Origin: Longimicrobiales bacterium
GTDB lineage: Bacteria; Gemmatimonadota; Gemmatimonadetes; Longimicrobiales; RSA9
DNA: 64,000 bases
Assembly: GCA_035461765.1 (NCBI GenBank)
Contig: DATHUY010000039.1
Location: forward strand, 1-64,000
Reading direction: 5' to 3'
This document shows, piece by piece, positions 16,525-25,570 of the stretch; within the stretch, counting starts at the first letter, position 1, and every line of letters starts with the position of its first letter. The notes beneath the pieces were generated by a model. The model saw only the letters and a list, made by a program, of their open reading frames with translations. It did not search any database and was not told the DNA's origin. A program made the position numbers and the translations under genes.

Positions 16525-16995
16525 GACAGCTCCTCGATTGTGGTCCGATCACTGCCAATAATACGTCCCGGCCACGTCCTGTTCCACGGCATATGGGGCC
16601 GCTTGGAATGTAGGAGCGGCCCCACTGCGTGGGCCGCGGCATGTGGGCCGCTCGGAACGTAGCAATGGCCCCACTGCGTGGGCCGCGGCATGTGGGGCCG
16701 CTCGAACGTAGTAATGGCCCCACGGCGTGCGCCGCGTCGGGCGGAGCACGGTTGACGTACCGGGGCGACGGTGGATTGCCCCGCCGTAGCGGATTGAGTA
16801 GCCGGGTACACTTCGACGTCGGCACGGGCTGTGATGCTGTCACCGCGACGGAGCGGGTAGGGTTGGGGTACGATTGACGTCGACGGGCGCGCACCTGAAG
16901 CCAGGACTGTATCCTCTGCGCGAACCTCGCGTCCCGACACGGCCTCACGCGGTGACGAATCCTGGTGCCGCCGGAGGTAGAGGCGACGCGCCGGC
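16525..16995. other. Gene-free interval containing tandem hairpin repeats
   Basis: No convincing gene is present. The first 60 bp hold the promoter region of the copy 2 reductase, 16587-16735 is a triplicated repeat, and 16736-16995 shows no feature I can support. Confidence 0.6.
16587..16735. repeat. Three tandem ~50-bp hairpin repeats
   Basis: Three copies start at 16587, 16637 and 16686 (unit 49-50 bp). Each carries (G)TGGGGCCGCT, a short A/T-containing centre and GGCCCCAC, which fold back on each other, then TGCGTGGGCCGCGGCAT. Open frames across it are only repeat-driven. It resembles REP/BIME-type intergenic elements in organisation. Confidence 0.75.
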
Positions 16996-19449
16996 TCAGT
17001 CGCGCAGCACGTGCATCGGCTCGAACCGGCTCGCGCGCACGGCCGGGATCAGCACGGCAGCCGCGGCCGCCGTGAGTACCACGAGCGTCACGCCGGCGAT
17101 GGTCACTGGATCGTGCGGCTCTACACCGTACAGCATGCCGCTGACGAGGCGGGCGATCCCGAGCGCGGCGATGATGCCGAGCACGGCACCGGTTGCTGCC
17201 AGCTTCATCCCGTCGCCGAGCACCATTCGCAGTACGTGCGCGCGGCGCGCACCGAGCGCGAGGCGCAGCGACAGCTCGCGACTGCGCTGCGTGACCGCAT
17301 ACGACAGCACGCCGTAAATACCGATGAGGGCGAGGACCAGAGCTACGCCGCCGAATATGGCGAGCAGCCGCGCTGACAGTCGCTCTGCTGCGAGCGTGTC
17401 GGACACGAGCGTGCGCACGGTTGCAACGTCGCTCAGCGGCACTGTTGCATCGATCTCCCGCAGTGCGCTGCGCAGCGTCGGCACGATATTCATTCCAGCC
17501 CCACTGTTCATAACGATGAATGCACTCAGCGGCGGCTCCTGCGCGAGCGGCGTGTATACCGTCGGCTGAGCCTCGCCGGCCAGCTCGCCGTCGAGCACCG
17601 CGCCGACCACACCGATCACTACCATCATCTCGTTCAGCCAGGGTCGCCCGAGCCGCCGTCCGACCGGATTCTCGCCAGGCCAGAACTCGCGTGCTGCCGC
17701 TTCGTCGACAATCGCCATCCTGATCCCGTCCGGCGCTGCATCCGCACGCGTGAACAGGCTGCCCCGACGCAGCGGAATGCCCAGTGCTTCGAACATCCCG
17801 GGCGTGACACGACGATGCACGAACATCGGCAGGTTGTTCGGGTCCTGCGTTACATGCTCCACGGACATCGCACTGAGCTGCACATGCCCGCTGAAGGGGA
17901 GCTGGCTCGTCACGGCGACGGACTGCATGCCCGGTACGGCGCTCATGCGCGACAGCAGCCGCTCGTACAACGCATTACGCTCGGCGGGTGCATTGTACTG
18001 CGCAGCCGGCAGATCGACGCGTGCGGTGACGACCTCGGTGCGTGCAATGCCCGTATCCGTGCGCTGCAATGCCAGCAGACTGCGCCCGACGAGGCCCGCA
18101 CCGGTGACGAGCAGCACCGCCAGCGTGACCTGCGCCACGACCAGCCCGCCGGACAGGCGACGTCCGGCCCGGTCGCCGAGCGCGCGACCCCCCTCGCGCA
18201 GTGAGCTCTCCAGATCGAAGCGCATCGCGCGGCGCGCGGGCAGCACACCCAGCAGCAAGCCGACTGCGAACGTGATCGCGAGACTGGCGGCCAGCACGCG
18301 CAGGTCGACGCCGACCTCCGCCAGGCGCGGCAGGTCAGCCGGCAGAACGGTCCGGAGTGCGCGTACGGCAATCGCCGCGAAGGCCACGCCGGCCGCCCCT
18401 CCCGCGCACGCGAGTACCAGTGATTCCGTCAGGAGCTGGCGGACGATACGGCCGCTGCTCGCGCCGAGGGCTGTGCGCAGAGCCAGCTCGCGCGTACGGC
18501 CGAGGCCGCGCGCCAGCACCAGGTTCGCGACGTTCGAGCACGCAATCAGCAGCAGCAGGCCGACCGCCGCGCCGAGGAGCAGCAGCGCCCGTCGCACATC
18601 GCCGACGAGCGCTTCGTGCAGCGATACGACGCCGACTTCCGCACGATAGTCCACCGCCGGCGTCCACAGCGGATTCGCCGCACTCATCTCCGCCGACAGC
18701 GCGCGGATCTCCGCCTGCGCCTGTGCTCCACTCGCGCCGGGCCGGAGCCGGCCCACCATGCGATGTCCGCCCATGCCCCAGAACGCGCCGACGTTTGCAG
18801 CATCCAGCGGCGCGGCCAGCCAGAGCTGCGTGCGCGCCGGATAGCTGAACCCGCGCGGCATCACTGCACTCACGGCGACCGGGCGCCCATCGATCCGCTC
18901 CGTGCGTCCGATCACATCCTGCGCACCACCGAACCGCAGCTGCCACAGGTCGTACGACAGCACCGCCGTCTCGGTCGCGGACGCGTCGGGAAGTGTGCCG
19001 AGCACCGGGCGTACGCCGAGCGTCGTGAAGAAATCAGGCGTCACTGTCGCACCCGACACCCTCTCGGCCTCGCCGGCGCCGGACAGACCGAACACGACGT
19101 TCGCGTTCATCAGCGACAGCCGGGCGAACGCACGCGTGTTCCGCCCGATAATGTCGTACTCCCCCGGCAGCAGGCCGCTGTCCAGCGTGACGAGGCGGTC
19201 CGGATCATCGAATGTGAGCGGCCGCAGCAGCAGCGGGTCTATCACCGCCTGCGTCGATGTCGCCGCACCGATGCCGAGACCGAGCGTGAGCACCACGATG
19301 GCCGCGTAGCCGGGCGTTCGCCGGAGCGAACGCAGTGCAAACCGAACGTCCTCGCGGAGTCCGTGCAGCATCCGGGCGTCCGGATACCGTTCGTGGAGGA
19401 TCCCGCGCCGGGAATGCCTCGTGGTCCTCTCCAGATCGTCCGACATCAT
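16996..19449 (-). CDS. ADOP-family ABC transporter permease, MacB-like
   Basis: This complete 817-residue protein has two MacB/FtsX repeats: a first membrane segment at about residues 47-70, periplasmic core to about 270, three membrane helices (LLLIACSNVANLVLARGLG), a linker helix pair, a second periplasmic core, and three C-terminal helices ending PAVRASRFEPMHVLRD. It lacks the long N-terminal PadR-linked extension but keeps the LREDVRFALRSLRRTPGY motif. No ATPase is adjacent. A decayed copy of its central part occurs at about 29682-29893. It is divergent from the 19643 gene. Confidence 0.92.
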   Translation of the reverse strand: MMSDDLERTTRHSRRGILHERYPDARMLHGLREDVRFALRSLRRTPGYAAIVVLTLGLGIGAATSTQAVIDPLLLRPLTFDDPDRLVTLDSGLLPGEYDIIGRNTRAFARLSLMNANVVFGLSGAGEAERVSGATVTPDFFTTLGVRPVLGTLPDASATETAVLSYDLWQLRFGGAQDVIGRTERIDGRPVAVSAVMPRGFSYPARTQLWLAAPLDAANVGAFWGMGGHRMVGRLRPGASGAQAQAEIRALSAEMSAANPLWTPAVDYRAEVGVVSLHEALVGDVRRALLLLGAAVGLLLLIACSNVANLVLARGLGRTRELALRTALGASSGRIVRQLLTESLVLACAGGAAGVAFAAIAVRALRTVLPADLPRLAEVGVDLRVLAASLAITFAVGLLLGVLPARRAMRFDLESSLREGGRALGDRAGRRLSGGLVVAQVTLAVLLVTGAGLVGRSLLALQRTDTGIARTEVVTARVDLPAAQYNAPAERNALYERLLSRMSAVPGMQSVAVTSQLPFSGHVQLSAMSVEHVTQDPNNLPMFVHRRVTPGMFEALGIPLRRGSLFTRADAAPDGIRMAIVDEAAAREFWPGENPVGRRLGRPWLNEMMVVIGVVGAVLDGELAGEAQPTVYTPLAQEPPLSAFIVMNSGAGMNIVPTLRSALREIDATVPLSDVATVRTLVSDTLAAERLSARLLAIFGGVALVLALIGIYGVLSYAVTQRSRELSLRLALGARRAHVLRMVLGDGMKLAATGAVLGIIAALGIARLVSGMLYGVEPHDPVTIAGVTLVVLTAAAAAVLIPAVRASRFEPMHVLRD

Positions 19450-19642
19450 CGCGCCTCCGGGCAGGGGGTCCCTGAAGTATGGGATGTCGAACGGCCGAAT
19501 ATGGTTACAGGCATCCGAGAGAGTCAGGTCCCCCGGCGCGCGCGGCAGCCATGACTTGGCACCCGCCCGTGCCGGACCTTAGGTTGCCTCCATACCCCGG
19601 CAGGACCGCTCACCGTCCGGTATCCCGCAACGAGGAGAACTC

Positions 19643-20488
19643 ATGCGACTCCGCCCCGCACCCATCGCGGCGCTCTGCGCGCTCCCCTTCGTGCTCGTCC
19701 CGACCTCCGCCGCATCCCAGACATCCGCCGCGGAGATGCTGGAGGCGGCGCTCGCTCATCACGAATCACGCACGAGCGGCATCGAGAACTACACCATCGT
19801 GCAGAACGTGATGGGTATGGAGAGTACGATCTACTACGAGCGCGAGACGGTGAACGGTCGGACCGTCTTCCGTCCGCGCCACATGACTGTCGGTGGGCAG
19901 TCAATGCCAGTGGACAATGAGGAGGCGGGCACCCCTCATGAAATGCTCGCCAGTGCGGTCGAGCACGCAAAGCTGGAGGGAACCGAGACCGTGCAGGGGC
20001 GCACGACTCATGTGCTCGCCATCGACGACCTCTCGGCAGTGCCGGGCCTGGCGCCGCTGCCCGAGGAAGCCGGTGACATGGAGCTGCGCCGGGCGACGCT
20101 ATATCTGGACGCAGCGGACCACGTGGTCCGTAAAATGATGATGGAGGGGACCACGACGGTCGATGGCAGGACTCAGCCGATCACGATGGAAGTCCAGCTC
20201 GAGGATTACCGCGACATCGAAGGTCTGCTTCACCCATTCCGCAGCGTGATGAAGATGACCGGACCCGCTCCGGGTATGTCGCCGGCCGACATCGAACAGG
20301 CGCGCCGCAGCTTCGAGGAAATGAAGGCCGCAATGGCGAAGATGTCCGATGCGGAACGGAAGATGATGGAAGGGATGATGAAGCCCCAGATGGAGCGGCT
20401 CGAAAAGATGCTGAGCGGCGGAGGCATGGAGTTCGTCGTCGAGGTAACGGACCTTCGGGTCAACACGGGCCCGCCGGGAGCTCGGTAG
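19643..20488 (+). CDS. Exported LolA-like/outer-membrane-lipoprotein-sorting-type protein
   Basis: This 281-residue protein starts with a signal peptide ending SAASQ and a GAGGAG site. The mature part is beta-rich with alternating strand patterns (YTIVQNVMGMESTIYYERE; RRATLYLDAADHVVRKM), as in LolA/LppX-like folds that bind lipid in a half-barrel. A Met/Glu-rich helix lies near residues 215-255 (SFEEMKAAMAKMSDAERKM). The assignment to that fold is a pattern judgement, moderate at best. It is monocistronic, convergent with the envelope-modification cluster and divergent from the ADOP permease. Confidence 0.6.
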   Translation: MRLRPAPIAALCALPFVLVPTSAASQTSAAEMLEAALAHHESRTSGIENYTIVQNVMGMESTIYYERETVNGRTVFRPRHMTVGGQSMPVDNEEAGTPHEMLASAVEHAKLEGTETVQGRTTHVLAIDDLSAVPGLAPLPEEAGDMELRRATLYLDAADHVVRKMMMEGTTTVDGRTQPITMEVQLEDYRDIEGLLHPFRSVMKMTGPAPGMSPADIEQARRSFEEMKAAMAKMSDAERKMMEGMMKPQMERLEKMLSGGGMEFVVEVTDLRVNTGPPGAR

Positions 20489-20627
20489 ACTGCGCGCCGC
20501 GGCTTCGACAGTCGCGCCCCGGCGAGTCTGCTGGGGCAATCGATTTCGACGCGAACATCCCATTCGTCTCCCTCCCGGTGCTGACGTTGACGGAGGAAGT
20601 GCGAGCGCGCTCGTGTCGACGTCTCGA

Positions 20628-22130
20628 TCAATGGCGAGCGAGTGCTGATTCGATGAGCTGAGCCACGATCTCGTTGCCGTGTTCGTTCCAGTGGTGGTCG
20701 TCGCGATAGTACAGAAGCTCTGATTCGGCGAACGGCATGAGCTCGCGGTAAAGATCGAGTGTGTCGAACCCCGACTTTTCCGCCTGCGAGAGCACGTAGT
20801 CAATGAAGTGCGGCTGCGGCGAAAGCGCGGGGAAGTCATCGAACTCCGCGCCGTGGAGCCGAGCCGCAGATGGCGCCACCATGACCGTCACACTGAAGCC
20901 GTGCCGATCGGCGAGCGCACGCATGTCCTGGAATGTCCGGTCGAGCAGGGGCCGGTTCGGATGCTCCAGGACATACTCCAGTGGCATGGTGGCGCGCTCG
21001 ACGTCTCGAGGGCTGAACAGACGGTAGCCCCACCGGCTCGAGTGATAGAGTGGAAACGACAGGCGAACGCCGTCGACCTGCCATGTGCCGGCGGTTTCCG
21101 TGGCATCTTTCCGCACGCCAACGAGCTCTCCGCGGGCGGCCTGTCCCAGAATGCTCTGCTGCTTCACCCGGCCCGGGACGCCGACCATCGCCTGTGCGAC
21201 GGTTCCGTCGAGGAGGGACCCTCCTGCTCCGGTGGTCGCATCTGCAAAGGTCTCAGCGTAGTCGTTCTCGAGATCGTTTCCTTCGAAGATCATCCATAGC
21301 ACATGGCGGACGTGCATCGAATCGGGCTGCGTCGTCAGGAAATGCTCCAGCAGCATCAGCTGGGATCGCGGTCCGGTCGAGGAGACGCCCATGTTGTACA
21401 CGGGACGACCGAGCGACGCACCCAGGAGGTCCGTCCAGACCTTGCCTTCATCGGTCGCGTATCCGAATACGAACGAGTCGCCGAGCGCGAAGATCTCGGC
21501 CGCCGCCAGCGATTCCAGCTCACGAAGGCCGTGCGGGCCGATCGCGTAGGACAGGGCTCGCAGTTCGAGCACGGAGTCCACCAGCGTGGTGGACGCGGCC
21601 ATGTTGGAATTATAGAACTCACCGAAAGTGTTCCCGGAAATGCGGACGTTCGGCTTGTACAGGACGAAGTTGCGTCCTGTCGGCCGATACATGCGCGGGA
21701 ACAATTCGCCGTGCCACACGTGGAGATCGCGACGGCGGACGGCCTCGGAAACCGTGTCGAGCGCGCGCAGGCGTGCGGCGTTGCCGTAGATCGCGTAGAC
21801 CGTGTCAGCCGTGACCAGCATGAACACAGTGGAAAGGAGCGCGACCGCGGCATTCACAGCGGCGGCAGGCGTCACGCGTCTCCGGATGATCAGCTGGCTC
21901 GGGAGGGCGATCAGGAGAAGGGCAACGGCCCCGAACAGCACCACGAAAAGCACAGCGCCGATATGCACACCGAATACCGTTTCCTTGTACAGGAACACGC
22001 ATGCGGCGTAACTCCAGGCGGTCAGGAGACCGACCGGAAGGAGCACGCGGCCGACACGGGAGCTGACGGGGCTCCCTTCGGTTCGCTCCGGTCTCGATGT
22101 GCTCGCGGCTGACGAATCAGTGAGCGCCAC
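20628..22130 (-). CDS. SGNH hydrolase with N-terminal membrane domain
   Basis: This protein of about 500 residues has four hydrophobic segments in the first 130 residues, then a periplasmic SGNH/GDSL domain. Block I is ALGDSFVFGY with the nucleophile serine, the asparagine block is in WMIFEGNDLENDY, and block V is DDHHWNEHG, which supplies the catalytic Asp and His. All catalytic positions are present. The GTG at 22130 has a GAGGGTGG site and overlaps the ACP gene by 14 bp; an ATG at 22166 is an alternative. It is the last gene of the MBOAT/FkbH/ACP operon, so it is likely an O-acyltransferase or esterase acting on an extracellular glycan. Confidence 0.85.
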   Translation of the reverse strand: MALTDSSAASTSRPERTEGSPVSSRVGRVLLPVGLLTAWSYAACVFLYKETVFGVHIGAVLFVVLFGAVALLLIALPSQLIIRRRVTPAAAVNAAVALLSTVFMLVTADTVYAIYGNAARLRALDTVSEAVRRRDLHVWHGELFPRMYRPTGRNFVLYKPNVRISGNTFGEFYNSNMAASTTLVDSVLELRALSYAIGPHGLRELESLAAAEIFALGDSFVFGYATDEGKVWTDLLGASLGRPVYNMGVSSTGPRSQLMLLEHFLTTQPDSMHVRHVLWMIFEGNDLENDYAETFADATTGAGGSLLDGTVAQAMVGVPGRVKQQSILGQAARGELVGVRKDATETAGTWQVDGVRLSFPLYHSSRWGYRLFSPRDVERATMPLEYVLEHPNRPLLDRTFQDMRALADRHGFSVTVMVAPSAARLHGAEFDDFPALSPQPHFIDYVLSQAEKSGFDTLDLYRELMPFAESELLYYRDDHHWNEHGNEIVAQLIESALARH

Positions 22131-22371
22131 GTCCCACCCTCGTTTCGATTGCGCGGGCCAGGTCACCGACGTTCTTGAGCCCGGCGATCTCCCCTGTATT
22201 GAATCGAACGTTGAAGGCAGACTCGAGCGCGACCATCAGCTCGATATGGGTCAGCGAGTCCCAGCCGTCGACATCCCTGGCGGTCGTTTCCGGCGCGACG
22301 TCGAGCTGGTCGTCCTCGAACGTATCCCGCATCACATGAACCAGCGTGTTCCAGATCTCGGTGTCAGACAT
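22117..22371 (-). CDS. Acyl carrier protein
   Basis: This 84-residue carrier protein has the phosphopantetheine site G-W-D-S-L-T-H-I-E-L, with the serine near residue 39 and an acidic helix II. The start at 22371 overlaps the FkbH stop by 8 bp. It lies directly after the FkbH-like gene and before an SGNH gene, and in the same operon as an MBOAT protein. This matches the role of DltC, which presents a thioester-bound group to the MBOAT, and that of FkbH-partner ACPs, which carry a glyceryl unit. Confidence 0.93.
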   Translation of the reverse strand: MSDTEIWNTLVHVMRDTFEDDQLDVAPETTARDVDGWDSLTHIELMVALESAFNVRFNTGEIAGLKNVGDLARAIETRVGRGAH

Positions 22372-24241
22372 GGTGCATATCCCCGCTTTCATTGCCGTAA
22401 TCCTCTACGAGAGCCACCGCCGTGTCGTGCGGTCGATAGGCTTCCGTCTCGAGCAGCCAGTGGTCGCCACCATCAGTCGAGCCGCAGGGCTGGAATCCGA
22501 GCGAGGGGTAGAGGTCGCGAACGATGCCGTTCTTCGCAGTCGGGATGTAGATGCCGTGCAGCCGCTGAATTCCTCTCTCTCGGGCGCGTTCAACCACGTG
22601 GTTCATCAGCAGGTATTCCACGCCGCGGTTGAAGACGCGGCAGCTCATGAGCCACAGGTCGATCCAGAGATCGACGCCCGTGCGACGCGCCGCAAAGACG
22701 CTGATGAGGCCGTTGTCGCCGAACCGGTCCGCCAGGCGTACGTACGCCGTCACGAAGTCGGTCGAGTCGATCATGGCTGCGAGATCCGCTCGACCGAGAC
22801 GACGCGTGGTCAGGTTGAACTGATTGGTCTTGTTCGTCAGCTGTGCGATGCGGTCCACGAACCGATCGTCGAACGACGCGATTACTGCGCGCTGTTCGAG
22901 CGACCTGAGGAACGCGGGATAGTCGGTCACGTTCGACCGAAGCGCGTCGCGGGCCGCATTGGCCGTGTACATCGCGCTCCGGGTCCGGTCCTCCTCCGAC
23001 AGTGCTACAGCCTCGAACCAGCCCGTTCGATCAAGGCAGGCCGCGAAGTCACTGGGGTCGTCACCGAGCTCGACCACGCGCACCTCAGGCAGCGCCTGCC
23101 TGACCTGCTCCCTTTCAACCGGGTTGTCATCCACGAACACGAGCGAGTCGAGTCCAATGTTGAGCGCCGCGGCGATCGCTCGGAGATTCTCCGATTTCGG
23201 GCTCCAGTTCGCATAAAACGCGACGAAGTCCTCGCGGCGGAGCGGCATTTCGGACCGCGTTCGGAATGGCTCGAGTGCGTTCAACTCGTCGTTCTTGCTG
23301 TTCACGGCCAACATCACACCGCGGTCCTTGAGCGACCGCAGGTAGCGCTGGAACGCAGCAAACGCCTCGCCCTGCGCATCCCCCTCGCCGATCGCGATGC
23401 GGTCGGGACCGTCGTCTCCAACGACGCCGCCCCAGAGCGTGTTGTCGAGGTCTACGACCAGGCACTTGGCGGACCGCCCGACCAGCGCCCCGATCAGGTG
23501 GGCCAGGCCGCGGACGTAGGGAACGAGACACTCGAACGACACCGGCTGCTTGGCGTGGTACCAATAGCGTGGATCGAACCAGCGATAGACGCCATGGAGC
23601 GTCGCGAGCTCGGCGACGTCGTGGACGTGGACGTACGGCGGCGCCCGCTCGGCGAGCGCTTCGTTGACGGCGCGTATGTAGCGGTTGGGTTCACCGGGCA
23701 GCCTGGTGCCGGCTGCGCCGTACGGACGGAGCGGAAGCGGGTGAAAGTTGCCCAGCACAATGTCGCAGCCGGTGTGCGCATGCAGCGATGTGCAGAGGCC
23801 AATCCAGTAGTCGCACGCTTCATCGACCGCGGCCGCGACCTGCGCCGCATCGGCCGTCCATTCCGGCCAGACCGGCAGGTTCATGGGTGTCGTGACGAGC
23901 ACCGTGATCTCCGGCCGGAAAGCGACGGTTGCGCTCGCCGGGTCCAGCATCTCGCGAGCGTATGTGTTGTAATCGCCGACGTGCAACGTGGACACAATGC
24001 CGAGGGTGTCAAGCATCAGCTGGAGCGGCTCGACCATCGGTTCGGTCGTTGCGCCGCCGAGCAGAGCAATCCGTCTGTGGACGGCAGCGCCATTCGCCGG
24101 AGCGCGCGAGCGCAGCAGGCGACGCACGCGACAGAGTGTCCGCACGGTGCCGAAGTCCTCCGCACGACGTGCTTCCCTCACGAGTTGAGCGTGCGCCTCG
24201 TCGAAGCGGCCTGTATCGATCAGTTGTCTGATCTCGTTCAT
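22364..24241 (-). CDS. FkbH-like HAD-superfamily (HAD-IIIC) enzyme
   Basis: This 625-residue protein has three parts. An N-terminal region (about 1-250) resembles the SGNH-like extra domain of FkbH proteins. A HAD-IIIC phosphatase core has the DLDNTLWGG nucleophile motif and FVDDNPVEREQV. The C-terminal third (about 440-625) resembles a GNAT-like domain (TKNRFGDNG-type region and RGVEYLLMNHV). Known FkbH enzymes take 1,3-bisphosphoglycerate and load a dephosphorylated glyceryl group on an ACP. The adjacent ACP gene fits this. ATGA overlaps the SGNH/DltD-like gene at 24238-24241, which fixes the start. The donor substrate here is inferred, not shown. Confidence 0.9.
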   Translation of the reverse strand: MNEIRQLIDTGRFDEAHAQLVREARRAEDFGTVRTLCRVRRLLRSRAPANGAAVHRRIALLGGATTEPMVEPLQLMLDTLGIVSTLHVGDYNTYAREMLDPASATVAFRPEITVLVTTPMNLPVWPEWTADAAQVAAAVDEACDYWIGLCTSLHAHTGCDIVLGNFHPLPLRPYGAAGTRLPGEPNRYIRAVNEALAERAPPYVHVHDVAELATLHGVYRWFDPRYWYHAKQPVSFECLVPYVRGLAHLIGALVGRSAKCLVVDLDNTLWGGVVGDDGPDRIAIGEGDAQGEAFAAFQRYLRSLKDRGVMLAVNSKNDELNALEPFRTRSEMPLRREDFVAFYANWSPKSENLRAIAAALNIGLDSLVFVDDNPVEREQVRQALPEVRVVELGDDPSDFAACLDRTGWFEAVALSEEDRTRSAMYTANAARDALRSNVTDYPAFLRSLEQRAVIASFDDRFVDRIAQLTNKTNQFNLTTRRLGRADLAAMIDSTDFVTAYVRLADRFGDNGLISVFAARRTGVDLWIDLWLMSCRVFNRGVEYLLMNHVVERARERGIQRLHGIYIPTAKNGIVRDLYPSLGFQPCGSTDGGDHWLLETEAYRPHDTAVALVEDYGNESGDMHHV

Positions 24242-25479
24242 GAAATCACCAGGGGTGCATCCACGCAGCCATAGTCGGACCAACGCTCCGCGAGCTCACC
24301 AACGTGCCGCCGATCGAGCGCCGCATCGTTGTACCGCAGATCCTCGACGAACTCGAGCGTTCGCTCCGTGATCTTGCGGGCGCCGGCGAAGCGCGCGTGC
24401 TCCGCATCGTGGAACTGCTCGTCGGGCAGCATGCAGCGGAGGTCGAGCACAGGCAGCGGGTCGAACGACGCAGCCAGGAACCGGTGAAACCGTTCGTTGA
24501 AGCCATCAGCGTACCGCTGTCGGCTGAGCGAGCGCTCCGGCAGATTCACGACATACAGATCGATGCCGTGCCGTTCCGCGAACGCGAACAGCGACAGCAC
24601 TCTGTCGCGCACCGCCGCGCTGTCGCGCGCCGGATCCCACTGATAGACATCCCTCCACCACGAGGTCGGGTCGTCGAGCCAGCCCGCGAGCGTGGCGTCA
24701 TCGAGGCGTTCGGCGCCTCGATACTTGTAAGGCGACACTAATTGCCTGAGGTGAGCGGCGGGTCCCTGCCGGATGGCGCCCGGCGGCAGCAACCGCGTCC
24801 CGAGGCGGGAGGAGAGCAACCACCTGGCCGGCCGTGAATCGATCAGCCACGAGCCGGCACCGGATTCGAGGAGCTGAGCCAGGCCCCAGACGACCACCGC
24901 CTGGTACCGCGGAGTCTGCTGAGTGACCAGGAACCTCACCCGTGCAGCCGCACCCTCCAGCGGCGACTTCGGCTCCAGCTCGAAGCCGGTTGGAACGCCG
25001 CCAGGTACCCTGAAGCGGTTGCTGTACGTTTCGAATCCCTGAGCCAGGGGGCGCTGCTCGGGGATTTCCGCCATGAAGCGCGGAGAGACGCCGAGCACCA
25101 GTATATGGGGTAGCGCCGCGCCGCCGAACGCCTGTTCCACGTACGCGAGCGAGGCCATGACATCGCCCAGTGTCCCGAGCGAGAGCCCACCCTGGAAGAC
25201 ACGATGATCGTCGAACGCCTCCGCGAAGTCCTCCAGCAGGAGGTTCTCGCGGGCCGTCGAGGGACCCGTGAGCAGCAGGAGCGGCTCGCCCCCGGTCGGC
25301 CAGAGACTAGGAAGCTGGTAGCGCAGCCAGTCCTGCGACTTGTAAGGGTACACCGAACCAGATGACTCCGCGTCACTCGCCAGACTCAGCAGCGCAACGA
25401 TGACGACCACATACACTGCGGCAACCGAGCCGAGCGCGAGCAGCGAAAGACGAAGACGTTCAGAAACCCGTATAGACAA
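24238..25479 (-). CDS. Membrane-anchored DltD/AlgJ-like SGNH-fold protein
   Basis: This 413-residue protein has one N-terminal membrane helix (about 9-32) and a periplasmic domain. A candidate nucleophile block is LLLTGPSTARENLL, and a late His-containing stretch is EQFHDAEHARFAGA, in the order expected for DltD/AlgJ-type SGNH relatives. The motifs are weaker than in the SGNH protein at the operon end. The start is a TTG at 25479, because a stop lies two codons upstream and the helix must be included. It overlaps the 36-residue microprotein gene by 20 bp. By analogy with DltD it would move the acyl group from the microprotein to the glycan. Confidence 0.7.
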   Translation of the reverse strand: MSIRVSERLRLSLLALGSVAAVYVVVIVALLSLASDAESSGSVYPYKSQDWLRYQLPSLWPTGGEPLLLLTGPSTARENLLLEDFAEAFDDHRVFQGGLSLGTLGDVMASLAYVEQAFGGAALPHILVLGVSPRFMAEIPEQRPLAQGFETYSNRFRVPGGVPTGFELEPKSPLEGAAARVRFLVTQQTPRYQAVVVWGLAQLLESGAGSWLIDSRPARWLLSSRLGTRLLPPGAIRQGPAAHLRQLVSPYKYRGAERLDDATLAGWLDDPTSWWRDVYQWDPARDSAAVRDRVLSLFAFAERHGIDLYVVNLPERSLSRQRYADGFNERFHRFLAASFDPLPVLDLRCMLPDEQFHDAEHARFAGARKITERTLEFVEDLRYNDAALDRRHVGELAERWSDYGCVDAPLVIS

Positions 25480-25570
25480 AATCTACCGATTCGCGTGCAA
25501 AAATCAGAAGAACGAGTACCAGCACACCGGCCAGTGCCAGCTTCAGGACAATACGCATGCTACGGCTCAT
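25460..25570 (-). CDS. DltX-like single-helix microprotein ending in FVYTGF
   Basis: A 36-residue ORF starts with an ATG that overlaps the MBOAT stop (ATGA, 25567-25570) and ends 20 bp inside the next gene. It consists of a basic N-terminus, one membrane helix (about residues 8-25), then ARESVD and the exact C-terminus F-V-Y-T-G-F. DltX, the small partner of the MBOAT protein DltB, has the same size, topology and C-terminal FxYxxF, in which the tyrosine is reported to accept the acyl group. Position directly after an MBOAT gene supports the same role here. The product at 29386-29538 ends in FIYTIF. Confidence 0.82.
   Translation of the reverse strand: MSRSMRIVLKLALAGVLVLVLLIFARESVDFVYTGF

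Noticed and set aside
16587-16735. Possible CRISPR array
   Set aside because: The units are contiguous with no unique spacers of constant length, only three copies, and no cas genes nearby.
22346-24274. Plus-strand 642-codon open frame antisense to the FkbH-like gene
   Set aside because: No family motif. The FkbH gene opposite has HAD motifs and overlapping operon neighbours, so this is a shadow.
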